From JAFGRR01 sp964563855 (GTDB taxonomy: Bacteria; Planctomycetota; Phycisphaerae; UBA1845; Fen-1342), in NCBI GenBank assembly GCA_964563855.1, contig CAZLYU010000003.1:1-64000 (forward strand): DNA of 64,000 nucleotides. Reading direction: 5' to 3'. Position 1 is the stretch's first letter; each line of letters begins with the position of its first letter. The translations under genes were made by a program, and so were the position numbers. Shown here one piece after another: positions 8,351 through 16,797 of this stretch. Under the pieces are notes generated by a model. It saw only the letters and a list, made by a program, of their open reading frames with translations, had not been told where the DNA came from and made no database searches.

Positions 8351-9543
8351 TCGACGAAACCAGAGCGTCGGCACGTGCGGCGTGGCTCATCGACGGCAAC
8401 GAGACCTACGGCCTGCGGACGTACTTTCTGCAAGTCGCGCCGCGTCTCTCGGCCTCAGACCAAGTCGAGCTGCGCATCATCTGCGTCAGCGGTGGGGAAG
8501 CTGCCGCCGCGCTCCGTTCCGCCGGCTGCGAGGTGGTGGAACTCTCTGTCCCCACGTTCGGCGCCCTCAAGGACGAAGCCGGTCGCCGATCGCTCAGCCG
8601 GATCACAGCCGAAGGCTGGCGCCAATGGCGCTGCGTACGCGCAGTCGCCCGCGAACTTCGCGAATGGAACGCAGACGTGCTGCACTCGCACACACCCAAC
8701 TATCACATGGTCGCCGCGCTCACGCGGCTGCTCTCGCGAGCGCGAGTCGTGTGGCACTGGCACGGGCCGTATAGCTGGTCCGGCGTCGCGGATCGTGTGC
8801 TCACGACGCTTGGTCGGCTGACGCAGCGAATGCTGTGCATCAGCAACTTCGTGCGCCAGTCGCTACCACCCACGATGCAGTCGAAGGCGTCCGTCGCACT
8901 CAACACCATCGACCTCGACGCGTTCGACCGCAATCAACGAACCGGCCTGCGCGAGCGTTGCGGCATAGACCAAGACACGCCGCTGGTCGCGTCGTTTGGA
9001 CGAGTGAACGAATACAAGGGCTTCGACGACTTTGTTGAAGCCGCCGCGCGGGTGCATGCCTCACATCCCAACGCGCACTTTGTGCTCGTCGGCGGGGCGA
9101 CTGCGGACGGCGTCGCACTCCTGGAGCAACTGCAAGCCCGCGTACAAGCGCTTGGCGTCGCGGAGCGGTTCACCTTTACTGGGTTTCTCGACGGCGCGGC
9201 AGGCCATATGCATGAATGCAGCATCATCGTCGCGGCGTCAAAACCCACCGCGGTGGTCGGGGCCGAGGGTTTTGGGCTCGTCGTGGTCGAAGCGATGGCG
9301 GCGCGGCGCCCCGTGGTCGCAACCCGCGCCGGCGCCTTTCCGGAGATCGTGGTCGATAGAGAGACGGGGCTGTTGGCGAATGTAGCCGATCCCGAAGACT
9401 TGGCGCGGGCGATGACGGAGCTCCTGAACGAACCGCAGCGGATGCAGGCCATGGGCGAAGCCGGTCGCGCACGTGTGGAACAGCGTTTTCAACCCAGTCG
9501 CCTTATCGCGACTATCCTGCAAACTTACGCGCAAATGGGCTAG
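8347..9543 (+). CDS. Glycosyltransferase, GT4-like
   Basis: The protein is 398 residues from GTG 8347, chosen because it overlaps the upstream TGA and begins just before the conserved segment AAWLIDGNETYGLRTYFLQV. The acceptor domain contains DVLHSHTPNYHMVAALTRLL and the HWHGPYSW motif. The donor domain contains VASFGRVNEYKGFDDFVEAA (the G-R-x-x-x-x-K-G block) and EGFGLVVVEAMAARRPVVAT (EX7E). The closing TRAGAFPEIVVDRETGLLAN is typical of GT4. It follows another GT4 and precedes the Wzy-like gene with a 9-bp gap, so a single transcript is likely. The transferred sugar is not predictable. Confidence 0.87.
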   Translation: MIDETRASARAAWLIDGNETYGLRTYFLQVAPRLSASDQVELRIICVSGGEAAAALRSAGCEVVELSVPTFGALKDEAGRRSLSRITAEGWRQWRCVRAVARELREWNADVLHSHTPNYHMVAALTRLLSRARVVWHWHGPYSWSGVADRVLTTLGRLTQRMLCISNFVRQSLPPTMQSKASVALNTIDLDAFDRNQRTGLRERCGIDQDTPLVASFGRVNEYKGFDDFVEAAARVHASHPNAHFVLVGGATADGVALLEQLQARVQALGVAERFTFTGFLDGAAGHMHECSIIVAASKPTAVVGAEGFGLVVVEAMAARRPVVATRAGAFPEIVVDRETGLLANVADPEDLARAMTELLNEPQRMQAMGEAGRARVEQRFQPSRLIATILQTYAQMG

Positions 9544-9552
9544 GCTTTCGCT

Positions 9553-10920
9553 ATGGCGTATCTTTTCGCCGCTATCTATCTGCTCGCCGGCATCACGGCC
9601 GCCATGCGGCCGAAGCTCGGCGTACAGATGGTGTGGTTCCTGACCTGGCTCTATCCGATCGGCCTGCTGCACGGGTTGCTGCCGCTCGGCGTTCGCTTCG
9701 ATGACCTCTACGTCGTTTGGATTCTGCTGATCGCATTGTGTGTTCGACCTAGCCCCATTCGTCGCTCCTACGTCGTCATCTTCGCCTGTCTGTGGTTCGT
9801 GAGCCTTACACTCGGAAACCTCGTGGGTGTGGCGACCGGCGGCGGCCTGGCGCTCTTTCTGAACGCCGTTCGCGCAATTGGAAAGGTGTTCTACATTCCA
9901 GCGATTGCAATCGCGATTTGGAAGACCACCCGTTCCGAAGCTGATATTCGCGGCCACCTGATGGCCATGTTGATCGCGTTGCTCGGCGCCGGCGTCGTTG
10001 GCGGTTTACAGCTCTATCGTCCCGGGTTGGTCGTGTGGTGGGAGATTCCCAGCTTCACCTACGGCCAGGGGTACACCGCCGAAACCTTCGGTGTCGAATT
10101 GCGTCGCGCCGGCGGTGCGATGGGCGCCATCGGTTACGGATGGGGCATGATGACGCTCTTCGTCATCGGCGCCCGCATGGCCGTACTGCAAAGTGGAACC
10201 ATCACCCGCCTGCTCGGCGCGGCGGGCATCGCCATGGGCGCCGCTGGCATGGCGTTCTCAAACACGCGCGCCGCGCTCGGCGGCGCCGCCGTGGCGCTCG
10301 TCTACATGATCGTAGGACAAAAGCGACGCGGCTGGCTCATCGTGTTGATGAGCCTCGGTGCATCGTACGCCGTGTTGCAGACCAACCTTTTGGACCGCGT
10401 CTTGTTGCGATTTGGCGGCGGCGTCTCGGCCGTGGAGTCGGCGTTCGACACGCGCTCTTCAATCTGGATGAGCTACCTCACCAGACCTTCGCTCCACTAC
10501 TTCCTGTTCGGCCGCGGCTGGCACGCCGAACGCGAACGCATCGGCGAGAGCGCACACAGCAGCTACATCGGCGTACTGGCCTACCAGGGATTGTTCGGAG
10601 TCGTCGTCACGCTGCTCGGCGGCTGGTGGATGTGGCGCGCCGGCCAACGCGCCGCCCTTCATGAACCACCGAACTTTCACCGCGGCATTGGCGAGTCGGC
10701 ACGCGCTCTACTCCTCGCGATCGCCTTCGCCGGACTCTTCGGAGAAGAAGTGCATGCCGCCGCCTTGCGCCCGGTCGTCGCGCTCGCGTTGCTCGCCGAA
10801 CTCACCGCCGCCTATCGCTGGCATGCCAAACAACAGCTCATGCCGCAACGCCGACAGATGACGCCGCAGGAAATCGCCGGCTGGCGACCCATCATCGGCG
10901 CGCCGGCGGCAGGAAGCTAG
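9553..10920 (+). CDS. O-antigen ligase / Wzy-polymerase-like membrane protein
   Basis: This 455-residue protein has about 10-12 hydrophobic helices spread over the first 270 residues and a second group after 330. They are separated by a hydrophilic loop (about 295-335) containing FDTRSSIWMSYL and FGRGWHAERERIGESAHSSY. A large periplasmic loop followed by GxG...HSxY-like residues is the hallmark of the Wzy_C/O-antigen-ligase superfamily. Members polymerise lipid-linked repeats or ligate glycan to an acceptor. The position between GT4 genes, with a flippase upstream, supports polymerase or ligase function. Which of the two cannot be told from sequence. No Wzz/PCP chain-length regulator or Wza exporter is seen in this window. 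Confidence 0.75.
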   Translation: MAYLFAAIYLLAGITAAMRPKLGVQMVWFLTWLYPIGLLHGLLPLGVRFDDLYVVWILLIALCVRPSPIRRSYVVIFACLWFVSLTLGNLVGVATGGGLALFLNAVRAIGKVFYIPAIAIAIWKTTRSEADIRGHLMAMLIALLGAGVVGGLQLYRPGLVVWWEIPSFTYGQGYTAETFGVELRRAGGAMGAIGYGWGMMTLFVIGARMAVLQSGTITRLLGAAGIAMGAAGMAFSNTRAALGGAAVALVYMIVGQKRRGWLIVLMSLGASYAVLQTNLLDRVLLRFGGGVSAVESAFDTRSSIWMSYLTRPSLHYFLFGRGWHAERERIGESAHSSYIGVLAYQGLFGVVVTLLGGWWMWRAGQRAALHEPPNFHRGIGESARALLLAIAFAGLFGEEVHAAALRPVVALALLAELTAAYRWHAKQQLMPQRRQMTPQEIAGWRPIIGAPAAGS

Positions 10921-10922
10921 CC

Positions 10923-12128
10923 GTGAACTCGCTCGCCGCCACCCCCAATACAGCCGGCGTCGAACCTCGGACGCCAGCCGCCCAACCCCCTCAGCGTCTG
11001 CACCTCGTGCTCAACGCCATCTCCGCCGCACCCGGCGGCGGACTAACGGCGCTGCGCGGCATGCTCGGCGGATGGCGCGCCATCGCCGCGCCGCTTCGCG
11101 TCACGGTCGTCGTCGGACGCAGCGTCACCGCCGAAGCACTCCGCAAGCAGAACGCGTGCGATGACATTGTCGAGTACTGCCTCGACGCGTCGTACCTCAA
11201 GCAGTTTTGGGCGCAGCGCCGTGGTTTTCAGCGACTGCTGACCACACTGCAACCCGACGTGCTGCTGTCGAACAATCTCCACGTACCGCGCCCCGGCTGC
11301 CCGCAGGTCGTCTATCACCAAAATCTCTACCCGCTCGTCGAACGCTCACTCTATCGCGTCTGGCGCGGCTACGGATTGAAGAACGCGGTCCGCGCTTGGG
11401 CCGCCCAGCGTGCGCTCCGCGAGGCTGAAGCCAACACCTTCCTGTCCGAATTCCTGCAGCGACAGGCCGAACGCATCGATCCCAGCTCAGCCCCCCGAAA
11501 CCGTACGATCTACTACGGCGTCTCCGCTGAGTTGATCTCGGCCGCTCAGCAAACCGCGCAGGCCAACGACAGCCCGCAATTCATCGCCCTGCAGGCGCCT
11601 ACGCCGCACAAAGCGAACGATGTGTTGATCGAAACGCTCGCGATCGTGCGACGCGAGCGACCCAACGTCGACTGGAAGCTCACCATCGCCGGACCCGGAG
11701 ACTGGTCGCACTGGCGCCAGTTCGCGGCCGACCGCGGCGTGCTCGAACACATCGACTTCGCCGGCTTCGTCGAGCACACCCAACTACGCGAGCTGCTCGC
11801 GACGAGTCGCGCTCTCCTCTATCCCAGCGCCTTCGAGTCCTTCGGCGCCCCCCTTATCGAAGCGGCGGCGTGCGGTTGCCCTGTGGTGGCGGTCGATGCA
11901 ACGGCGATTACCGACGTCTCCGGCGGCGCGGCGCTGCTGGCGCGACCGCACGACGCACGGTCCTATGCCGACCAGGTCTTGCGTCTGGTGGACGATCGCG
12001 ACCTGGCGCAGCAGTGCATCGAACGCGGCAAGGCCCGGGCCCGCGAGTTCAGTTGGGCCAAGTCGGCCGGGGAGTTCATGGATGTCTTTCGACGGGTTAC
12101 GACGAAGGGCGCCGCTAGACAAGCCTAG
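10923..12128 (+). CDS. Glycosyltransferase, GT4-like
   Basis: The protein is 401 residues from GTG 10923, two bases after the Wzy-like stop. The first 25 residues are Pro/Ala-rich, then LHLVLNAISAAPGGGLTALR begins the GT-B fold with the acceptor-binding Gly cluster. VYHQNLYPLVERSLYRVWR and TFLSEFLQRQAERI follow. The donor half contains FIALQAPTPHKANDVLIETL (the Lys-containing donor loop), FAGFVEHTQLRELL, and LLYPSAFESFGAPLIEAAAC, the last being the EX7E block. This is the fourth GT4 of the locus, suggesting a repeat unit of roughly four or five sugars if each acts once. The first codons of the next gene overlap its 3' end. Confidence 0.87.
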   Translation: MNSLAATPNTAGVEPRTPAAQPPQRLHLVLNAISAAPGGGLTALRGMLGGWRAIAAPLRVTVVVGRSVTAEALRKQNACDDIVEYCLDASYLKQFWAQRRGFQRLLTTLQPDVLLSNNLHVPRPGCPQVVYHQNLYPLVERSLYRVWRGYGLKNAVRAWAAQRALREAEANTFLSEFLQRQAERIDPSSAPRNRTIYYGVSAELISAAQQTAQANDSPQFIALQAPTPHKANDVLIETLAIVRRERPNVDWKLTIAGPGDWSHWRQFAADRGVLEHIDFAGFVEHTQLRELLATSRALLYPSAFESFGAPLIEAAACGCPVVAVDATAITDVSGGAALLARPHDARSYADQVLRLVDDRDLAQQCIERGKARAREFSWAKSAGEFMDVFRRVTTKGAARQA

Positions 12129-14541
12129 CGCAAACGTCCCGCAACGGGCGTCGTCGATCGCTCGACGATGTCTGCTGTTGTGCGGCGTGCTCCTTGCGAC
12201 GACGCCCGCACGCGCGACCAACGCCGTCATCGTCATCCCCAACGACGCGCCACGTGCGCAACGGATGGCGGCGGAGACGCTGCAGCGCTACATCGCTCGC
12301 GCGACGCGCGTCACCTTCCCCATTCGAGCGTCTGCCGGCGCGGGGCTCAGCCTTCACGTCGGACGCAGCCCGTTCGTCGAACAACTCGACCTGAACCTCG
12401 CAGACCTGGGTGAAGACGGCTACCTGCTGTCGCCCGCTGGCGGAGCCAATTACGTCATCACCGGTCACACCGCGTGGGGAACCGAAACCGCGGTCTACGC
12501 CTTTTGCGAGCGTGTGCTCGGCGTACGCTGGCTGCTGCCGGGGGCCGTCGGCGAGCACGTGCCCAACGTCGAACGCCTGACGCTGCCCGGCGCCCCCATA
12601 CGCAGCAAACCCGCGTTCTGGTCGCGCCTGGGCTCGGGCCTCACCGGTTCAGATACGCAGCTCTGGGCGCGACGCCTGGGTATGCGCGGCAAAGTCGAGT
12701 TCCATCACAAGCTCTGGGCGCTGGTGCCGCCGGACCGCTATCTGCGATCCGATCCGCAGTTCTTCCCCGAAGTCGACGGAGAACGCGTCCAGCCCGCCCC
12801 CGGCGCCGCCCAGCAGCGAACCTGGCAGCCAAACTTCGCCGCCCCCGGCACGGTAAACGCGGCCGTGCAATCCATCGAACGCATCCTGGCCCGCGACCCA
12901 CGCACCCGCAGCGTCTCGCTCGGCGTCAACGACAGCACCGTGTTCGACCGTTCGGACGCGTCGGTCGCGCTCGACGGCGATCGACGCAACGGGTTCGGCT
13001 ATCGCAGCGCGTCGAACAGCTACTACCGCTGGTGCAACGCGGTCATCGAGCGCGTTTCGCAGCGCCATCCTGAACTGCTCTACGGCTGCCTGGCGTACAA
13101 CAACGTCGCTGAGCCGCCAGATGACGTGACGGTCAGTCCACAGCTCGTCCCGTTTATCTGCGAGGGGCGCTATCAGTGGCTGCGCCCGGAGCACCGCGAC
13201 GCCGGACGCCGGCTCAACGATCGTTGGAAACGCGCCGCCCACCGCTACGGCTGGTACGACTATCACTACGGCGGCACGTACATGCTGCCGCGCGTCTACC
13301 ACGACCACCTGCGCGACACGATCGCCTACGCCGCCGAGCAAGGCGTCGGCGCGATGTACGCCGAGCTGTATCCCAACTGGGCTGACGGACCGACCGCGTA
13401 TCTCTATCTGAAGCTGCTGTGGGATCCGCAGCAAGACGTAGACGCGTTGGTGCGTGAATGGTGTGAGCTGTGCGTCGGTCGCGCCGCCGCTCCGCACCTG
13501 CAGCAATATCTTTCGATCTGGGAGCAGTTTTGGACGCAGACCGTGCCGCAGAGCGATTGGTTGCAACGCCGTCAGACCTATGCGCCATTTCACCAGTTGA
13601 GCTATCTCGATCTGGTTGATGAGCAGGATCTCGCGCGCAGCCGCGCGCTGCTCGAACGCTGCGTTGCGGAAGCGACGACAGATCAGCAGCGGGCCCGCGC
13701 GAACCTATTGCTCGACGGCTTCGCGTACTACGAAGCGTCGGCGCTGGCGTATCGCGCGACACGGGTCGGATTGGAGCAGCCTGTCGCAACCGAAGACGAA
13801 GCCCGCACGGCGCTGACCGACGCCGCCAAACGTCTGCATATGGCCGACCAACGTCACGTCATCTCGCGGATGCTGACGCAACGCGCCACCGTCAAGTTCC
13901 ATACGCCCCACCCCGCGGCCTGGGCTCAGGGCGAGACGTGGGGATTGAGCGCGTTTTGGCGGTTGTATGGTTGGGCGGTGACCAGCAGCGAATTTCGCGC
14001 CGACCTCGCCAAACTGCGAGCAGCCGCCACTCCCAACCGCAAACTCTGGCGCGCCCTGCGCGACATGACCGTCGCCGCAACGCAAGACCAGCCGCAACTG
14101 CTCGGCAATACCGACTTCGCGATCGAGCGGCGGGACTGGGGTCTGCGCATCGAGGAGCGCCCCGGCGAGTTTGAGACGGCCCGGGAGGGGCGCTCCGATG
14201 ACCGCTCGCTACGCATCGTCGGCGCCCGCAAAGCGACCGTCCTGCAGCGCATCGATGTCACGCCCGGGCGCTATCTCGTCACCGCGTGGCTGAAGCTGGA
14301 GCAACCGACTGATCGCGGCTACGTCCGCGTGCTGGCGATTCCCTTCAGGGCCGACGGCTCGCGTCCGCGGTACCACGACACGCGGGTACGGCCGAGTGTC
14401 GGCGACTGGCGTGGAGTCGCCTGGCCGATCGAGGTCACCGCGACGTCAAATGTCGTGCGTCTGGAAGTTGGTGTGATTGCACATGACCTGCAAGACTCGA
14501 GTCTGCTGGTCGATGATGTGCAACTGCTGCGCCTGCCCTGA
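12082..14541 (+). CDS. DUF4838 domain secreted protein, putative glycosidase
   Basis: From ATG 12082 the product is 819 residues. An unusually long basic n-region is followed by a hydrophobic core (CLLLCGVLLATTPARA) and a plausible signal-peptidase site after ARA, so export is likely. The N-terminal domain (APRAQRMAAETLQRYIARAT ... YVITGHTAWGTETAVYAFCE) resembles the alpha-glucuronidase-type N-domain that precedes DUF4838. DUF4838 itself (about residues 170-500) includes SLGVNDSTVF, LLYGCLAYNNVAEPP, WYDYHYGGTYMLPRVY and AMYAELYPNWADGPTAYLYL. The last 150 residues (LLGNTDFAIERRDWGL onward, ending LLVDDVQLLRLP) look like a jelly-roll carbohydrate-binding module. DUF4838 is considered a glycoside-hydrolase-like barrel, but its substrate is not established. 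The start overlaps the preceding GT4 by 47 bases; no better in-frame start precedes the signal peptide. Confidence 0.75.
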   Translation: MSFDGLRRRAPLDKPSANVPQRASSIARRCLLLCGVLLATTPARATNAVIVIPNDAPRAQRMAAETLQRYIARATRVTFPIRASAGAGLSLHVGRSPFVEQLDLNLADLGEDGYLLSPAGGANYVITGHTAWGTETAVYAFCERVLGVRWLLPGAVGEHVPNVERLTLPGAPIRSKPAFWSRLGSGLTGSDTQLWARRLGMRGKVEFHHKLWALVPPDRYLRSDPQFFPEVDGERVQPAPGAAQQRTWQPNFAAPGTVNAAVQSIERILARDPRTRSVSLGVNDSTVFDRSDASVALDGDRRNGFGYRSASNSYYRWCNAVIERVSQRHPELLYGCLAYNNVAEPPDDVTVSPQLVPFICEGRYQWLRPEHRDAGRRLNDRWKRAAHRYGWYDYHYGGTYMLPRVYHDHLRDTIAYAAEQGVGAMYAELYPNWADGPTAYLYLKLLWDPQQDVDALVREWCELCVGRAAAPHLQQYLSIWEQFWTQTVPQSDWLQRRQTYAPFHQLSYLDLVDEQDLARSRALLERCVAEATTDQQRARANLLLDGFAYYEASALAYRATRVGLEQPVATEDEARTALTDAAKRLHMADQRHVISRMLTQRATVKFHTPHPAAWAQGETWGLSAFWRLYGWAVTSSEFRADLAKLRAAATPNRKLWRALRDMTVAATQDQPQLLGNTDFAIERRDWGLRIEERPGEFETAREGRSDDRSLRIVGARKATVLQRIDVTPGRYLVTAWLKLEQPTDRGYVRVLAIPFRADGSRPRYHDTRVRPSVGDWRGVAWPIEVTATSNVVRLEVGVIAHDLQDSSLLVDDVQLLRLP

Positions 14542-14631
14542 ACGAGCCCGCTTGCGCCCCCAAGCGGCGGCCGCCGTCTTGCGATACGCTGTCCGCCCCG
14601 ACAGCCCCGAAGCGACGGAGGATGGACGCGC

Positions 14632-16791
14632 GTGAAGCAGATTTTGCAACATCTCCGCAGCGGCGAGATCGAGATCGCCGACCTTCCCGATCCGCAGTTG
14701 CGCAGCGGCGCGGTGCTGATTCAGACCACCCGTTCGCTCATCTCCGCGGGCACCGAGCGCATGCTGGTGGAGTTTGGCAAAGCCAGCCTGCTGGCCAAAG
14801 CGCGGGCCCAGCCGGACAAGGTCAAGCAGGTGCTCGACAAGATTCGCACCGACGGCCTGATGCCGACGCTCGAAGCCGTGTTCAGCCGCCTCGATGAACC
14901 GTTGCCGCTGGGCTATTGCAATGCGGGTCGTGTGCTGGCGGTGGGGGCCGGCGTCAGCGAGTTCGCACCCGGCGATCGCGTCATCAGCAATGGCGCGCAT
15001 GCCGAGCTGGTCTGCGTGCCGAAGCATCTGTGCGCCAAAATTCCCGACGGCGTCGACGACGCCCACGCCGCGTTCACGGTGTTGGCGAGCATCGCGCTGC
15101 AGGGCCAGCGGCTGCTGGAGCCCACGTTTGGCGAGCGGGTGGTGGTGGTCGGGCTTGGTCTCATTGGGCTCGTCGCGGTGCAACTGCTGCTGGCGAACGG
15201 CTGCGAAGTGCTCGGGATTGACATCAACGCGCAGCGACTGGCGCAGGCGGAACGCTATGGCGCCAAGGTCGTCCCGGTCGGCGGAGACCCCGTCGCTGCA
15301 GCGCAGAGTTGGTCGCAGGGGCGCGGCGTCGACGGCGTGTTGGTGACCGCTTCGGCGAAGACCGACGAGATCATGCACCAAGCCGCTCAGATGAGCCGCA
15401 AACGCGGACGCATCGTGCTGGTCGGCGTCGTGGGTTTGAACCTGCGCCGTGCCGATTTCTACGAGAAGGAGCTGACGTTTCAGGTCTCCTGCTCGTATGG
15501 ACCGGGCCGCTACGACAGCGACTACGAACAAGCCGGGCAGGACTACCCCTACGGCTTCGTTCGGTGGACCGAACAACGCAACTTCGACGCGATCCTCGGC
15601 GCCATCGCGGCGAATCGCGTGCACGTCGATGAACTGATCACCCATCGGTTCGCGCAGGCCGACGCGGCCCAGGCGTATGGCGTGGTGTCTGACGACAAGA
15701 GCGCGCTCGGCGTCGTGCTCGAGTATCCCGAGCAGGTCGCGCCCACCAAACGCGTCGAGATCGCAACACGACCCGCCCCGGCGTCGGGGCAGCCGGTTGT
15801 CGGGGTCATTGGCGCCGGCAACTTCGCGAAGCTTGTGATGCTGCCCGGCTTGGCGAAGACCGACGCCCGCATCGCGTACGTCTCCGCGCGTAACCCCGCG
15901 CCCGCGCAGCACGCGGCGAAGAAGGTCGGCGCCGAGTCGGTCATCGCCGACCACAAGCTGATGCTCGAAGACGAGGCGGTCAACGGCGTGCTCATCGCGG
16001 CGCAACACAACGTTCATGCGCGCTTGGTCACCGAAGCGTTGCAGGCGGGGAAACACGTCTTCGTCGAGAAACCACTGGCCCTGACGGTTGACGAGCTCAA
16101 CGACGTATTGGCCGCGGCGGCGTCGGCGAGCGACAAGACAGTGATGGTCGGCTTCAATCGGCGCTTCAGTCCGCACACGGTCCGCCTCAAACAACTGCTC
16201 AGCAGCCGCAGTGAGCCACTGTGCCTCACGTTCACCGCCAATGCCGGCGCGATCCCCGTCGACCACTGGACACAAGACCCGCAGCGCGGCGGGGGGCGGA
16301 TCATCGGCGAGGCGTGCCACTTCGTGGACCTCTTGCTGCATCTCGTTGGAACGCCGATTGCATCCGTCAGCGCGGCGATGGTCGGCGAGGGTGCGACGCC
16401 ACGCGACGACAAAATGACGCTCACGCTGACTTTCACAGATGGATCGGTGGGCGTGGTGAACTACTTCGCGAACGGATCGAAGAGCTATCCGAAAGAGCGC
16501 TTGGAAGCTTTCAGCGAAGGCCGCGTGCTTGTGCTCGACAACTTCCGCTCGTTGATCGGGTACGGCGTCAAGGGGTTCAAACGCCTCAAGACCTCACGAC
16601 AAGACAAGGGACACAACGCGGAGTTTGCTGCGTTTGTGGACCACATTCGCTCTGGCGGGGCAGCGCCGATTCCGCTGAACGAGTCGGTGAACGTGACGCT
16701 CGCAACGTTCGCCGCGGTCACCAGTGCGCGTGAAGGGCGAACGATCGCTTTGGATCGTGAGTACGGAAACTTGTTCCAAGCGGGCGGCTAG
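14632..16791 (+). CDS. Bi-domain oxidoreductase (MDR alcohol-dehydrogenase-like + Gfo/Idh/MocA)
   Basis: This 719-residue fusion starts at GTG 14632 with GGAGG about 12 bases upstream. Residues 1-365 form a medium-chain (zinc-type) dehydrogenase: ISAGTERMLVEFGKASLLAK, LGYCNAGRVLAVG, and the Rossmann loop VVVVGLGLIGLVAVQLL. Residues 380-719 form a Gfo/Idh/MocA oxidoreductase: VGVIGAGNFAKLVMLPGLAK, HVFVEKPLALTVDELND with the catalytic EKP motif, and GEACHFVDLLLHLVG. Such two-domain proteins recur in bacterial surface-polysaccharide clusters, where sugar-nucleotide modification (oxidation, epimerisation, dehydration) is suspected. The classical zinc ligands are not obvious in the MDR half, so it may be a zinc-free or degenerate member. 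Located at the end of the polysaccharide locus. Confidence 0.85.
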   Translation: MKQILQHLRSGEIEIADLPDPQLRSGAVLIQTTRSLISAGTERMLVEFGKASLLAKARAQPDKVKQVLDKIRTDGLMPTLEAVFSRLDEPLPLGYCNAGRVLAVGAGVSEFAPGDRVISNGAHAELVCVPKHLCAKIPDGVDDAHAAFTVLASIALQGQRLLEPTFGERVVVVGLGLIGLVAVQLLLANGCEVLGIDINAQRLAQAERYGAKVVPVGGDPVAAAQSWSQGRGVDGVLVTASAKTDEIMHQAAQMSRKRGRIVLVGVVGLNLRRADFYEKELTFQVSCSYGPGRYDSDYEQAGQDYPYGFVRWTEQRNFDAILGAIAANRVHVDELITHRFAQADAAQAYGVVSDDKSALGVVLEYPEQVAPTKRVEIATRPAPASGQPVVGVIGAGNFAKLVMLPGLAKTDARIAYVSARNPAPAQHAAKKVGAESVIADHKLMLEDEAVNGVLIAAQHNVHARLVTEALQAGKHVFVEKPLALTVDELNDVLAAAASASDKTVMVGFNRRFSPHTVRLKQLLSSRSEPLCLTFTANAGAIPVDHWTQDPQRGGGRIIGEACHFVDLLLHLVGTPIASVSAAMVGEGATPRDDKMTLTLTFTDGSVGVVNYFANGSKSYPKERLEAFSEGRVLVLDNFRSLIGYGVKGFKRLKTSRQDKGHNAEFAAFVDHIRSGGAAPIPLNESVNVTLATFAAVTSAREGRTIALDREYGNLFQAGG

Positions 16792-16797
16792 CTCGTC

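Noticed and set aside
14446..16341. 631-codon open frame on the minus strand opposite the bi-domain oxidoreductase
   Set aside because: It is a shadow of codon bias (high-GC third positions); its translation is rich in Arg/His/Gln with no domain, while the plus strand carries clear dehydrogenase motifs.
806..16791. Polysaccharide locus as a horizontally acquired island
   Set aside because: G+C and codon style look the same as the neighbouring housekeeping genes, and no mobile-element traces flank it.
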